In this document: piece by piece, positions 22,900 to 34,533 of the stretch
Numbering within the stretch: position 1 is the stretch's first letter
How the letters are laid out: each line of letters starts with the position of its first letter
Assembly: GCA_003024785.1 (NCBI GenBank)
Contig: PUQB01000163.1
Location: forward strand, 366,113-430,112
Length of the DNA stretch: 64,000 bases
Source: Selaginella tamariscina
Lineage: Eukaryota; Streptophyta; Lycopodiopsida; Selaginellales; Selaginellaceae
Direction of reading: 5' to 3'
The notes under the pieces: generated by a model
The model's input: the letters and a program-made list of their open reading frames with translations, nothing else
Databases searched by the model: none
What the model was told of the DNA's origin: nothing
Translations under genes and position numbers: made by a program

Positions 22900-24709
22900 G
22901 TAATAAACATATGGTGTTGCATCCTTTTAAAAGAGTTGGAAATTCCTTGTCAATACCGTCATATCTCACTCTTGCAATTTAAGTTTTAGTAGAAATAAAA
23001 TAGATGTAAAGTTTGTTAAGTGTAAACATATTAACATTTAAAGTCATGAACACAATCGAACTACTAATGCCACATAACAAATGTAATTGTTTGCCACAAA
23101 ACAATAGTAAGTTTGATTTCTATGTAATGCACTTTTCTAAAATATTATGCCAGCTCATATGATTAGTATAAGTTTTCCTAATTGGCATTAGTGGTAGAAA
23201 CAATAGACCCAATTTCAATACCCATACATGCACTTTGTAATATATTATGCCGACTCATGTGGTTGGCAATAGCTTCCCCAATTAGCACTGCCACACAATA
23301 GACCTAGTTTCACTTCTCATGCATGAACTTTTGAACATATTATGCCAACTCAAGTGGTTGGCAATAGTGTAGTATAAAATTTGTCACATAGTAGACCCAT
23401 GTTTGATTCCCATGCATGAACTTTTTAATATATATGTTGACTCAAATTGCAGACTTAGGTAGTTGGCAATAGATTCATTAGTGCCAAATAAATTTTTTAA
23501 TATATTATGTTGACTCAAGTTGTTGACTCAAGTAATTGGCAATAAATTCACTAGTGCTGAATGAACTTTTTAACATCTTGACTCAAGTAGTTGGCAATGA
23601 TTCCTTAGTCGGCACTAGTGAAGAACAAAGTTTTGTTAATAAACCCATATTATGTCAACTCAAGTTGCAGACTCAGATAGTTGGTAATAGATTTGTTAGT
23701 CGGCACTAGTGAAAAACAAAGTTTTGTCACACAATAAACTCAAGTTTGATTCCTATGTATGAACTTTTTAACATAGTAAACCTAGGTTTGATTCTCATGC
23801 ATGAACTTTTTTAACATATTATGTGACTCTAGTTGCCAACTCAAGTGGTTGGCAGTAGATTCCCAGTCAACACTAGTGGAGAACAAAGTTTTGCCACATA
23901 ATAAACCTAGGTTCAATTCCCATGCATGAACTTTCTATCATAGTAGACTTAGGTTTGGTTCCCATGCATGAACTTTTTAACATATTAAGTGACTCAAGTT
24001 GCCAACTTAGGTGGTCAGCAATAGATTCCCTAATCGGCACATTTTAACATATTATGTGACTCAAGTTGCCAACTCAAGTGGTCAACAACAGATTCCCATA
24101 ATATGTGACTCAAGCTGCCAACTCAAGTGGTCAACAACAGATTCCCATAATATGTGACTCAAGTTGCTGACTAAAGTGGTGAGCTAAAGGTTCCCTAGTC
24201 GACACTAGGGGAGAACAAAATTTTAGAGAATAAAGTTTTGACACAATAAACTCATGTTTTTTCCCATGCATGAACTTTTTAACATATATTATGTCAACTT
24301 AGGTTGTTGACTCAAGTGGTTTGCAATAGCTTCTCCCAGGTGACACTTAAATTTTTGCCACATAGTAGACCCATGTTCGATTCCCATTCATGAACTTTTT
24401 AATATATTATGTCGACTTAGGTTGTCAACTCAAGTGATTGGCAATAGCAGTCGACACTAGTGGTCGTATAATGTTTTATTACATAGTAGAGACCATGTTC
24501 AAATCCTTAACTTTTTTACATGTTATGTTAGCTTAGTTTGCCAACTCAGCTGGTTGGTAATATCTTCCCTATCAGCACTAATGGTAGTACAAAGTTTTGC
24601 TATATAATAAATGTAGGTTTGATTCCCATGAATAAACTTTTTAACATTTTTAACATATTGTGCTAACTTAGGTGGTTGGCAATAGCTTCCTCAATCATGC
24701 TTGCTGACT
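22900..24709. repeat. Degenerate tandem array, unit about 117 bp
   Basis: About 14 diverged units carry the recurring modules CATGCATGAACTTTTTAACA, TATTATG, GACTCAAGTGGTTGGCAATAG, a GTCGGCACTAGTGG-like stretch and GTTTGATTCCC. The array resumes at 27.9-28.2 kb after a solo LTR insertion. Units contain GCCGACT-like and AGTCGGC-like heptamers, the arms of the palindromes at 61.6-62.0 kb. Divergence between units is high, so the array is old. Confidence 0.65.
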
Positions 24710-24714
24710 CAGAT

Positions 24715-27700
24715 TGTCAAAGTTTTACTTGAAGGGCCAACACGTGGCTGCCAAGTAGCCATCCGACGTCAACACCTTGTTTGAGCAATACTAAGTCTTT
24801 TAAGACAACCCTGAGAGTTTAACTTAGATGCCCAAATACACATGAGACTTACCTTAAGTCTCCTAAAATGATTACCTCCTGAACTTTAGAGAATATCCCA
24901 AGTAGACTCTAAGATCCTGCCCCATGAGACCTAAACATATTTATGCCCTAACCCCACTAAAAAGACATGTCCCACAAATACCTCCAAGATAGAGCTAAGG
25001 CAATGTTACTTTTATCCCTTGAGGAATCATCTTTGTTCAAAAGTACAATCCTTTTGGGCAACAAGGAGTACCCTAAACCACAAATAACCACGAATAGCCT
25101 CTAAGGGTTTGAGTGGCCAAGTCATGAGAATCTGATGTATTTAGACTTAGGGTTAATACTTAATGAGGGACATGATTAATGCTAGGTTTGGATAACCCTA
25201 AGTACATGACCTCGCAAGTGCCTTACAAAAGAGCTCTTACTAATGAGCTTAGGTTGTTCAACCCTTAGATCCCAAAGAGAACACCCAGTCAAGTGTGTCA
25301 ATAACACACCCATTTATGAAACCTAACCTCACAACCCAAAGGCCATGCCTCATGCATTGTACGAGTATCATCAACTTAATGTCACATGTTCATGTGACAC
25401 TATTTCCCAAGATGTGGGCTATCTCGATTCAAGAGTTACACTTGGTGCTACAAATGTGGCTCACATAGGCCAACTCTAGAACCCCTTTGTGAACTCTTAG
25501 GAACTTTAATAAGAGAACCTATCAACTAAGATCCCACGCCCGTAGTTAGACAAGAATACAAATGTGTCTTACTTAATTATGAGTGTTGCTCTTAGCTTGG
25601 AGGTTGAAGATATGCCTCAATCTATAACCCTTACAACGTGTATTTTGACAAGATCTCCTAGGTGTAGATTTATTAACATTAAAGGTAGGCTACCCTAAAG
25701 GAAGGATGTATCCCATCGTATGGAAGTTAAGGCAACATAATAAAAGAGTTGTGCCTTAATAACACAAAGCTAAATGTCAGAGTTTTAATTAAAGGGCAAC
25801 ATGTGTTGCCAAGTGACCATTCAGTGTCAACAGCCTGTGTGAGCAATGCTAAGTCTTCTAAAGAGTCTAACTATATGCCTAAATAGGCTAGAGACCTAGG
25901 GTTTTACCTAAGTCCCTTAAAATGCCTATCCCCCAAACCTTAGAGGATAATTGAGTAGACTTTAGAGTCTTGTCCAACATGCTCATGCCCTAACCCCACT
26001 GAGGGGACATACCTTACACATGCCCCCATGACAAGGCTAAGGTGTCATGACTTACCTCTTGAGGAATCACTTCATCTGGAAGTACAACTCTTTAAGGCGA
26101 CAAGGGGTACCCTAACCCAGGACTAATCCATAAGGGTTTGAATGGCCAAGTCATACCTTAACCTAGGGCTAATACTTAGTGAGAACACGAGTGTGCATCG
26201 TATGCAAACACGAGTGTTTTGTTAAATAAATCCCTAAGCTAGGTTTGGATAACCCTACCTACACAACCTCACAAAAGGGCTCCTACTAATGAGCTTAGGT
26301 TGTTCAACCCTGGATCCAAGAAGAACACCCCTTAGCAAGTGTGCCAATAGCACACCTAGTTACGAGACTAACCTCCTTGAGCCGATGCCCAAGGCTTAGC
26401 ACATGATGTGAACAAACATACTTGCTTGCTAGAGTATCCAACCCCTTGTTTAAGCCCATAAGACAATCCTAAAGGGCGTGCCTATTGTGTCTTTATGTGA
26501 CATTGTTTCCCAAAATGTGGACTATATCACTATAACCCCTTAGATTCAAGAGTTACACTTGGTGCCACGAACGTGGCTTACAAATGTAAACTCTAAAATC
26601 CCTTTGTGAACCCTTAGGAACTTGGTAAATAGAATATATCAGCTAAGATTCTAAGCCACAGTTGACAAGGACGTGGATGTGTCTTACTTAGCTGTGAGTG
26701 TACTCCTAGCTTATTCATGGAGGAGAGGTTAAAGACATGCCTTAACTTTTGACTCTTGTAATGTACACTTCAACAAGCCTCTAAGCATGGATTCTTCAAC
26801 ATTAAGGGTAACTACCCTAAAGGTGGAACTTACCCCTATGTTTAAAAGTTAGAGCAGCACAATATAGGGTTGTGCCTTAATGACACAAGTTAGAGCTTGC
26901 ACCGGTAAAAGAATAATGAGCTCAGTTATAAACTTAAGAACTTTCATTACACATCCTACTTAATATATATGATAGAGCCCCCCCCCCCCCCCCCCCCTTC
27001 TATATGTGTAAAGTGGGTTAGTATGGAATCTCATTCCCAATAGAAATATACTTTGTGAGTTTAACTTAAATGACCCATCAATCCCTAAACCTTAACCTAA
27101 GGGGTTTAAGGCATGGGGTTAGGGCAACTTGAGGATTAAGTCAATCCTAAGGGTCTTTCTAATGTCGAATTCATTAATAACCCAACTGAGACATAAAAAA
27201 CAAGGGTAAGAATTTTTTAGATGAAAATGCTAGCTTTGCTTAGAGTTTTTTATAAATACCCAATTGGACCATCACTAGATATAAGTGCACTAAGCATGCT
27301 TATTTCTTATAACACCTAGGGCTTTTTAACATAATTTAGTAAGTAACAACAATCAACTCCAAAGTAAAAGTAAAGGTCATAATAAAAACTATGACATAAA
27401 GCTTGCACTAGTAAAAGAATAACGAATTCAACTATGAACCCATGAACTCTCACTACATATCCTACTTAATATATATATGACAAATCCTCTCCTCTTTATT
27501 TTCTTATTTTGTAAATTGGGCTAGCACATAATATCATTCCCAATAAGAATATATTTGATAAGTTTAACTTAATGACTCATCCACCCCTAAACCCTAACCT
27601 AAGGGGTTTAAGGCATGGGTTAGGGCAACCCTAGGGTCAAGTCAACCCTAGTACCCATATTTGACATGCCGAACTCATTAATAACCCAATCGGGACATAA

Positions 27701-27884
27701 AAAATGAGAGTAAAAGTTTTTTAAATGGAGGTGCTAGTTTCACCTAGAGTTTCTTATAAATATCCAATGACACATGGCTGGATCATTACTAAATACTCAA
27801 ATGCATTACATGGGTCAATATAGTTCAATAAGCAACAACAATCAATGTCCAAAGTCAAGAGGAATCATAATAAAAATTATGACA
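24715..27884. repeat. Solo LTR b (outer), interrupted by solo LTR c
   Basis: A fossil of the same 1.6-kb family, inverted relative to copy a: it begins TGTCAAAGTTTTAC and ends AAAAATTATGACA. Five-base flanks CAGAT and CAAAT differ at one site. It is split at 25775-27396 by a complete second LTR. The outer copy alone is about 1.55 kb and sits inside the 117-bp satellite. Confidence 0.7.
25775..27396. repeat. Solo LTR c nested in LTR b
   Basis: 1622 bp from TGTCAGAGTTTTAA to AAAACTATGACA, in the same orientation as the outer copy. TAAA flanks both sides and the outer LTR resumes in register after it. It contains a run of about 20 C residues near 26.98 kb at the place where the copy in the copia element has a G run. 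Confidence 0.7.
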
Positions 27885-28200
27885 CAAATGGTTAGCAACT
27901 AAGTTGGTTGGCAATAACTTCCTCAATCATGTTTGTTGACTCAAGTGGTTAGCAACTAAGTTGGTTGGCAATAGCTTCCCCAATCATGCTTGCCAACTCT
28001 GGTGGTTGGCAATAACTTCTATAGTCAGCACTAGTGTCAGAACATTACAACATAGACATATGTTCAATTCTTAAATGGTTAATATAAGTTCTTTTAATTC
28101 AACTCAAATAATGAATGAAAGTTCTTTTAATCGGCACTAGTGGTAAAATAATTTTTTGTCACAAAATAAATTAAGGTTTGATAGCTTAAGTCATCCCCAA
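27885..28200. repeat. Remainder of the satellite array
   Basis: Two to three further degenerate units (GGTTAGCAACTAAGTTGGTT, GTTGGCAATAGC) continue the array broken by LTR b. Confidence 0.55.
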
Positions 28201-29497
28201 TTTAATTGACAAGTGATCCTCGTCATACTATGTTTGGAACCGGTTTCAATGAACAACATAAGCTCTCCAAGGCAACAATTAGGTACTCAAGTCATTATTT
28301 AATACATATCCATTTCCCCCATAGGTGGCCAAGTCATTTCCATGGGTCTTTATTTTGTGCCAACTCAATTTATCAGCATAAGTAACACAAGTCAATAGCA
28401 AATCACTCTTTGTCTATTACTCACTTTTAGTCCTCCTAACCTTCTAACAAAAATAACATGTCAAGCCCTTCCTCCCTAGCGGGATAAATCCCGCCAAGCA
28501 TTTCTTGCCCTCCCTAAATGTTGAAAATCGGGTTGTTTAATTTAGTATTTTTTGTAATTATGTCAAGTGTTTATCAATATAATGCTGAGGCAAACATGAT
28601 AGCAAAACTAGCATGAATGCCATGCAAGATTTTTGATTGAGGCCACACAATAAATTCGCAAACACAATTTATAAAAGAGGTAGGTGAGTATAGTTTCAAT
28701 CAGTGTTCCTTAATCTCCCCAATGACTTGAAGATATTGAATTCTTGCTTGAACAATGACCTATTGCATCTTGATCCAATAAGGTTTAATGAAGCCTTTTA
28801 ATTTACAAACATCCACAAATGACTTCATGTTGATATTCAAAAATGGTTACATGGTGCTATTTGCAATAGTCTCCATGATCTATAGAGATGTACATGCAAC
28901 TAATGTCATTCAGTAGGGACTTTCAATGACATATTTCAGCCATGGATGGGGATATTATCAAGGGATGAAAGTATTTTACTCACAAATGTTTTCTTATTAT
29001 AATTGATTTATTTTATCTTTCATAAATCTTTGCTAATTATGTTGCTTTACATGCCTTTAAAAACTTGTCAATCGATAATCTATTGCAACTTGGGAACACA
29101 CTCCTCATGGACATATTAGATCGATATCAAGCGTTATAATAAGATTTCTTATAATAGTTCTGTACTATCAACTTCATGTACAGCTCAAGAGTGTGTGACT
29201 TATGTAGCTCATGATCTATAAGCTTACATGTAGGGCAATCTTGTTTGGAATATAAGGTTAGGAACCAAATTATCTTTGGTTGTAGTGATTGACTTGGCCA
29301 GAAACATTTTAGGAACAAAGCAATTGTTTGAGTAACCATGTTTGCCAATGTAAGAATCACAAGTGATATTAGGGTTAATGAGATAGTAACTTAACCACCT
29401 TTTAGTACTACTCATGTTAGCAATTTTAGGATCATAACGAGGTTAAAAAAAAAAAGAGAAATATGTAGCCAAGTGTAGGCCATAATATTTATGTGAT
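28201..29497. other. Right part of the 9.3-kb transposon, no intact gene
   Basis: Minus-strand frames with broken protein-like sequence occur (about 29.13-29.42 kb, for example HELHKSHTLELYMKL), but no family could be assigned. The last 130 bp before the end (29.71-29.83 kb) hold GCCGACC, ATGCCGAT and AATATTCTAAG motifs. Confidence 0.35.
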
Positions 29498-30146
29498 GTA
29501 CGCAGTTAGTGTATATTTTGACTAATATATTAGTGTACAATATTTATACAAGCTATGTTTATTGAATAATATATAAGCACTAATGTTTTATGGTATAATA
29601 TTATGCAAGTTCTAATTAACTTTGTGGTGTAAAACATGCTGCAAAAAACATTATAACATACTAAATTTATACTCCACATTTATAATATACTAAAGAAATA
29701 TTCCTTTCAAGGCTAGCATACAAATTCGCCGACCATGGAGTATTATGCCGATTAAAAAATATTTTATCAAAATCCTAGAATATTTTTGGATATTTTAAAA
29801 TATTCTAAGCACAATCCTCCTCTTTTTGGCGGGACTCGTGTATTTTCTGTGTCTATGCTGTACACATTAAAATCAATTATAAACATAATCACAATAAAGA
29901 TCCATAAGTGATATGATTAACCTTATATTCTTATATGACGACGACACCGTAAATAAATTATTCTTTTTCTATGTAATTGGCCACTGCTGTCTTGTCATTG
30001 TTTCATATGCAAGATCTCCTATATAAGCCAAGAACAGGACCACTCCATTGTGTCGCTTCTAGCTATGGAGAACACTCAAAGAGAGTGCTTGTCTCTTGTC
30101 TTGTTTTGATTCGTGTTCTTTGTATAGTTGCAGTTATAAAAAAAGA

Positions 30147-30238
30147 ATGGCCTCAATGTTCTATGGTGACGAGCATGTCCACACTCCTAACCTGGATATG
30201 GTCACAATAATCCAGCTCCAGGATATGGTAATAAATAA

Positions 30239-30304
<66 letters not shown>

Positions 30305-30770
30305 ATTAAATTTAAGGTCAGTTGAGTTGATCATGTTGACTATTTATAACGTCACTTCAGCCAAATACAAAAGAGTGTTTTTTGCAGCCTTCGAAGTGAT
30401 CAATTGGTTACAACGGATAAAACATATTTATTTTATTCTATTTATATTATCACCAGATAATAATGTCACTAGTGAAAGTGAAAGTGCCTGGCAATCTATT
30501 GTGATTCCTGCAGACACGCGCAAACACATATTCATTCATATACTTTTGTTTTTAACTATAACAACAAACTATTCATGCAGGTTACGGTGGTGAAGGAAAT
30601 ACTCTGGATACCAGGGAGGTGCATATACTGGACAAGGCACCAACCCACCTCATGAACATGGCCACAATAATGGTGCCTCTGGGCATGGTACTGGTCACGC
30701 ACAGTATGAACATCCAGGCTACGATGGCTGTGCTTATGGTGTCCAGAACAAACATGGAGAGTGCCCGTAA
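30147..30770 (+). pseudogene. Type B Gly/His/Tyr-rich protein pseudogene
   Basis: Paralogue of the whole gene at 46551-47113. Exon 1 (about 30147-30227) begins MASMFYGD but lacks the two RK codons and loses one base soon after (CCTAACCTGG against CCTAACCCTGG). The intron (GTAATA donor to GCAG near 30580) is filled by a TA and GA repeat. Exon 2 (from about 30581) lacks the middle third (the GYGYGHGQPGYG region) and is out of frame, but ends in the family's CP-TAA. The promoter and leader upstream (29.86-30.14 kb) match the other copies. Confidence 0.75.
30236..30301. repeat. (TA)n(GA)n microsatellite in the intron
   Basis: About 12 TA units pass directly into about 20 GA units. The paralogous intron at 46943-47013 has the same compound repeat on the other strand. 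Confidence 0.9.
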
Positions 30771-31489
30771 TATAATATAAGATGTAATAAATAGGCGTGG
30801 TATAATAAAATGTGCGTTTGATAAGTTGAGTATATATATAAAATATATATGTATTGCTCTAACACATTCATATTATAAATACAATTGTTGTATATAATTA
30901 TTTAAATATTAATTAAGGAAGAATTAAGTATATAAATAAATAAATCGTACACACACATACATGTGTTTATGTATATAGAAATGTATATATATAATTATGG
31001 TGTGTAATGCATACAAATACATTTAGGATGTTGTTGAGGACAACATTATATAGTCGTAATTAGTTAAGATTTCATTTTTTAACAAATAATAAGAAAATTT
31101 ACATGAAATATATTAACCTTGAAGGTCTTGATTAGTAAAATATTAACTCAGGGTGAACTATGATTAAGAGGGTTTTAATAATAATGTTGATAGATTTTGT
31201 TAACGCACATATGCATGTGTAATATCTTTTGTTGTATATATTTGTGTTTACCTTATTTATTGAATATTTTAATCTTTGAACTTGCTTATTAATTTGATTT
31301 AGTAAATTTAATCTTAAAAAGTATAATATTGTCCTTCAAATCTTGATAGGTAGAAATGGAACCTTACAATCTTTGTTATTTTTATTTAACGAATATTCTA
31401 ATATATTTTCAACATATTCAAGCATATTCCAATATTTTACTCACTGTCTGCGTCACACCTACGATTTACCTGTCTGTCTACTTGGCAGC

Positions 31490-31495
31490 TGCATG
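31490..31495 (-). promoter_or_regulatory. RY motif upstream of cupin copy 3
   Basis: TGCATG in the context GCAGCTGCATGCGATATGCC lies about 145 bp before the ATG. A conserved 5'-UTR intron follows. Confidence 0.45.
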
Positions 31496-31634
31496 CGATA
31501 TGCCTTCCTCCTTTTTAAGGTCCTGGATCGATAGGGAGTTGCATTGTCAATTCACTCTTCGCCTTCAGGTACTTGCATATTTCTCATACTCCTTCCGGTT
31601 CTTAATTGAGTTTTAAGTTCTACAGATCAACACT

Positions 31635-33110
31635 ATGGCAAATACACAGAAGCTTGTCGTATTGTGTATGCTTCTGGTTCTGGCTGCTGCCGCTGATAGG
31701 CATCATGGAGATGGAAACGCTCGTCGCCATGACGAGAATGAATCTGAGCGTTGCCATAAGCCGTCTAGTCCGTTTGTGCTCAAGGAGCCTGTTCAGATAG
31801 CAAAAACAGAGGCAGGTGAGATTAGAGTTCTTCCTGGTCCAGATGAAGCCGGTGTTTTAGCAACAAATCGTATTGGTTTAAGCATCATTAGCATGGAGCC
31901 CAAAGCCCTTTTGCTCCCTCAATATCTTGATGCCTCTGTGTTATGTATGTCCACAAAGGTGAGCACGATACACATAATAGTTTTATGTTATTTTTCATTT
32001 TGCATACAGGACAGCTGACACTTGGATGGGTTGAAGAAGGGAAACTTTCCAAGCAGAACTTGACCACTGGTGATATATATGCTCTTCCAGGCGGGCTTGT
32101 GTTCTATATACTCAACACTGACGAAGGCCAAAGGTTGCGTGTGTTTGCCATGTGTGACACCTCTGAGAGCCTGGAACCTGGACACTTTCAATCTTCCTTT
32201 TTGGAGGTGGTGAAGATCCCCCTACCGTCCTCTCTGGGTTTGATAGAGATACTCTTGCTGCTGCCTTCAAGGTGCGTGCACGTGCGTGTGTGTGATAATA
32301 TATTATGTAAACTTGCAGGTTGCTCCTGAGGATATTGAGGATCTACTGAGGTCTCAGAACAAGGGTCCAATTATCTACACCAGCAGGTCAGAGTTGAGGC
32401 AAAGAACAAATGATGGTGATGATGAACAGTCTCCTGAGCCTTTCAATCTTCTTAAGAAGACACCTGATTTTGAAAATGACAATGGTTGGACAATTGCTGT
32501 TCATGGCAAGGAGTTTAGTCCTTGCAAGATGCCGGAGTTGGAGTGTTTGCTGTTAGCTTGAAACCAGTAAGCATTTGTAATATTAACATATATATTACAT
32601 TTTATGATACTTCTTGACAGGGAGCTATGCTTGCACCTCACTGGAATCCAAGAGCTTCTGAAGTTGCATTTGTGACTAAGGGAAGGAGCATTCAAGTTTC
32701 TTATCCAAATGGAACCAGTGCGTTGAACCAGAGGTGGACGAGGGTACAGTGATCTTTGTTCCTCGGTACTTTCCCATGTCTCAAATTGCTTCACGTGAAG
32801 GTCCCTTTGAGTTTGTTGGTTTCAGCACATCATCTCGTCCAAATCGCCCACAGTTTTTAGCAGGTGCATCCTCTCTCCCTCTCTCTGTCTCTCTCTCTCT
32901 CACACCACACGTGGATTGCTGATGCCCTGTTACTGTTATTGTAAAGGTTCAAGCTCAGTTCTCAAGGCAGTTGAGGGTGACATTCATGTCCAAGGCATTT
33001 AACGTCCCTGAAGAGCGTTTGAAGAATATATTGGACAGTCAACCAGATGGTATAATTCTACCTGGCTTTTAGAGGAAGATGCTCCAAAATTAAGATATGT
33101 GGTTATGTAA
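31635..33110 (+). pseudogene. Vicilin-like storage globulin, copy 3 (several frameshifts)
   Basis: All five exons are present with conserved GT-AG sites: 31635-31958, 32010-32271, 32319-32566, 32621-32863 and 32947-33110. The N-terminus (MANTQKLVVLCMLLVLAAAA) is a clean signal peptide, followed by the His-rich segment. Relative to the consensus of the copies, single-base losses occur near the end of exon 1 (GCCTCTGTG), in exon 2 (CCTTTTTGG), exon 3 (AGTCCTTGC) and exon 4 (CAGAGGTGG), and exon 5 has a gain (GACATTCATG) and a loss. Motif content is otherwise high (DIYALPGGLVFYILN, PHWNPRASEVAFVT, FVPRYFPMSQIA). So many small indels in so little divergence suggests young decay or poor local sequence accuracy. 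Confidence 0.8.
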
Positions 33111-34109
33111 AATCATAGTATACAATAAATTTTAAAACATGGTGAATAATCTCACACACTCAGACCACAGTGTCGCTTTGAAATAGTTGTCTGGTGTTAT
33201 GTTAACAAAGTCTAGCTGCTAAATGAACATCTGTAGCAACACACACACCACACATAATTTGGTTCGACTCTTGAATTGTTTATTTCGATAGTATTCACGC
33301 GCACACATGCATCCGTATTAGGCTAGGGCTCTAAGTCACTCGTTATCTTTAATACCACAGTCGCGATAAACTTCAAAACATTGAATTTCAAAACTATGAT
33401 AATTTAAGTTTCTCTCAATACAGAATCTCTGTGCTTTACGTTATATCACGATTGTTTAATAACTTACTGCTTTAAATATCATTTAAACTGATTATGTTAT
33501 TATGTTCCAATAGATATTGAACAAAGGTCCGCCGGTCCTTATGTAAAAATACTTTACTATATAACATAATCAGCAAATCAATCATAATTAATATATTTTA
33601 ATAACATAAATATTTTTTAATGTAATTTAAAAAATTACCGATTGATAGGCAAACACAAATAACAACTTATATACATATAATGCATGCATACAATACGACA
33701 TGTTATCCTGGACATACAAGTTTATCTATATACACACGTATATGTGTGTGTATAATCATGTTTGTGAGTATGTTGACAAGTAGACCTGTCTACATAGATA
33801 TATATGCCAAATATGTAACCATGGTAAACAGATGTAAATGGACACACTACACGTACGTACATAACTCACCTGTGTTTGTGCATGTGTGGGCCCATGTAGA
33901 AAGTAATGGTGAACAAATGTATTAACACAAAGTTAAACACTGTCTGCATCACACCTACGATTTACCTGTCTGTCTACATGCGGTATGCTTTCCTCCGTTT
34001 TAAGGTCCTGGATCAACAGGGCGTTGCGGTGTCAAATTCACTCTTCGCCTTCAGATACTTACAATTCTCTCGTATTCCTTTTTGTTCTTAAGTTCTACAG
34101 ATCAACACT
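33111..34109. other. Spacer between cupin copies 3 and 4
   Basis: About 33360-34090 is a direct copy of the 1.5-2.27 kb spacer and promoter (the ATAATGCATGCATAC region, the GGACACACTAC region). The RY-containing promoter stretch has a deletion here (CTGTCTACATGCGG). No gene is seen. Confidence 0.55.
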
Positions 34110-34533
34110 ATGGCATGTACACAGAAGCTCTTCCTATTGTATATGCTTCTGGTTCTGGCTGCTGCCGCTGATAGGCATCATGGAGATGGAAGCGCTCGTC
34201 GCCATGACCACAAGGAATCTGAGCGTCGCATTTAAGCACTCTAGTCCGTTTGTGCTCAAGGAGCCTGTTCAGATAGCAAAAGCAGAGGCAGGTGAGATTA
34301 GAGTTCTTCCTGGTCCGGATGAAGCCGGTGTTTTAGCAACAAATCATATTGGTTTAAGCATCATTAGCATGGAGCATAAAGCCCTTTTGCTCCCTCAATA
34401 TCTAGATGCATCCTCTGTTATGTATGTCCACAAAAGTGAGCACGATACATATGTTATTTTATACATGTTTTTCATCTTTGCTTACAGGACAGCTGAGCTG
34501 ACACTCGGGTGGGTTGAAGACGAGAACTTTTCA
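34110..34533 (+). pseudogene. Vicilin-like globulin, copy 4, 5' part
   Basis: The ATG at 34110 starts a signal peptide (MACTQKLFLLYMLLVLAAAA) and exon 1, with one extra base near 34233 that shifts the frame. Exon 2 starts near 34488 and is cut after the codons for GWVEDENF by a Ty1/copia element. The rest of the gene continues at 40379. The promoter belongs to the class shared with copy 1. Confidence 0.85.

Larger units (their letters stand above)
20498..29836 (-). mobile_element. Mutator-like DNA transposon, about 9.3 kb, degraded
   Basis: The insertion is bounded by a 10-bp duplication CGTGTATTTT (20488-20497 and 29837-29846). Joined flanks match the undisturbed paralogous spacer at 5.01-5.05 kb. 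The ends are imperfect inverted repeats: the left begins GGGTCTTGGCAAAATAGAGG and the right, read inward on the minus strand, AGTCCCGCCAAAAAGAGG. Both are followed by AATATTCTAG-type subterminal motifs. The left part keeps a minus-strand piece related to the transposase of the second element (SQVKCLGLT, about 21.05-21.12 kb). The interior is mostly solo LTRs and a satellite of about 117 bp. A target duplication of 9-10 bp and the transposase relation indicate the MULE superfamily. It is non-autonomous now. Confidence 0.7.

Noticed and set aside
26978-26998. Poly-C run as an assembly gap marker
   Set aside because: The paralogous LTR in the copia element has a G run at the same place on the opposite strand, so it is a real homopolymer of the family, although its length may be inaccurate.
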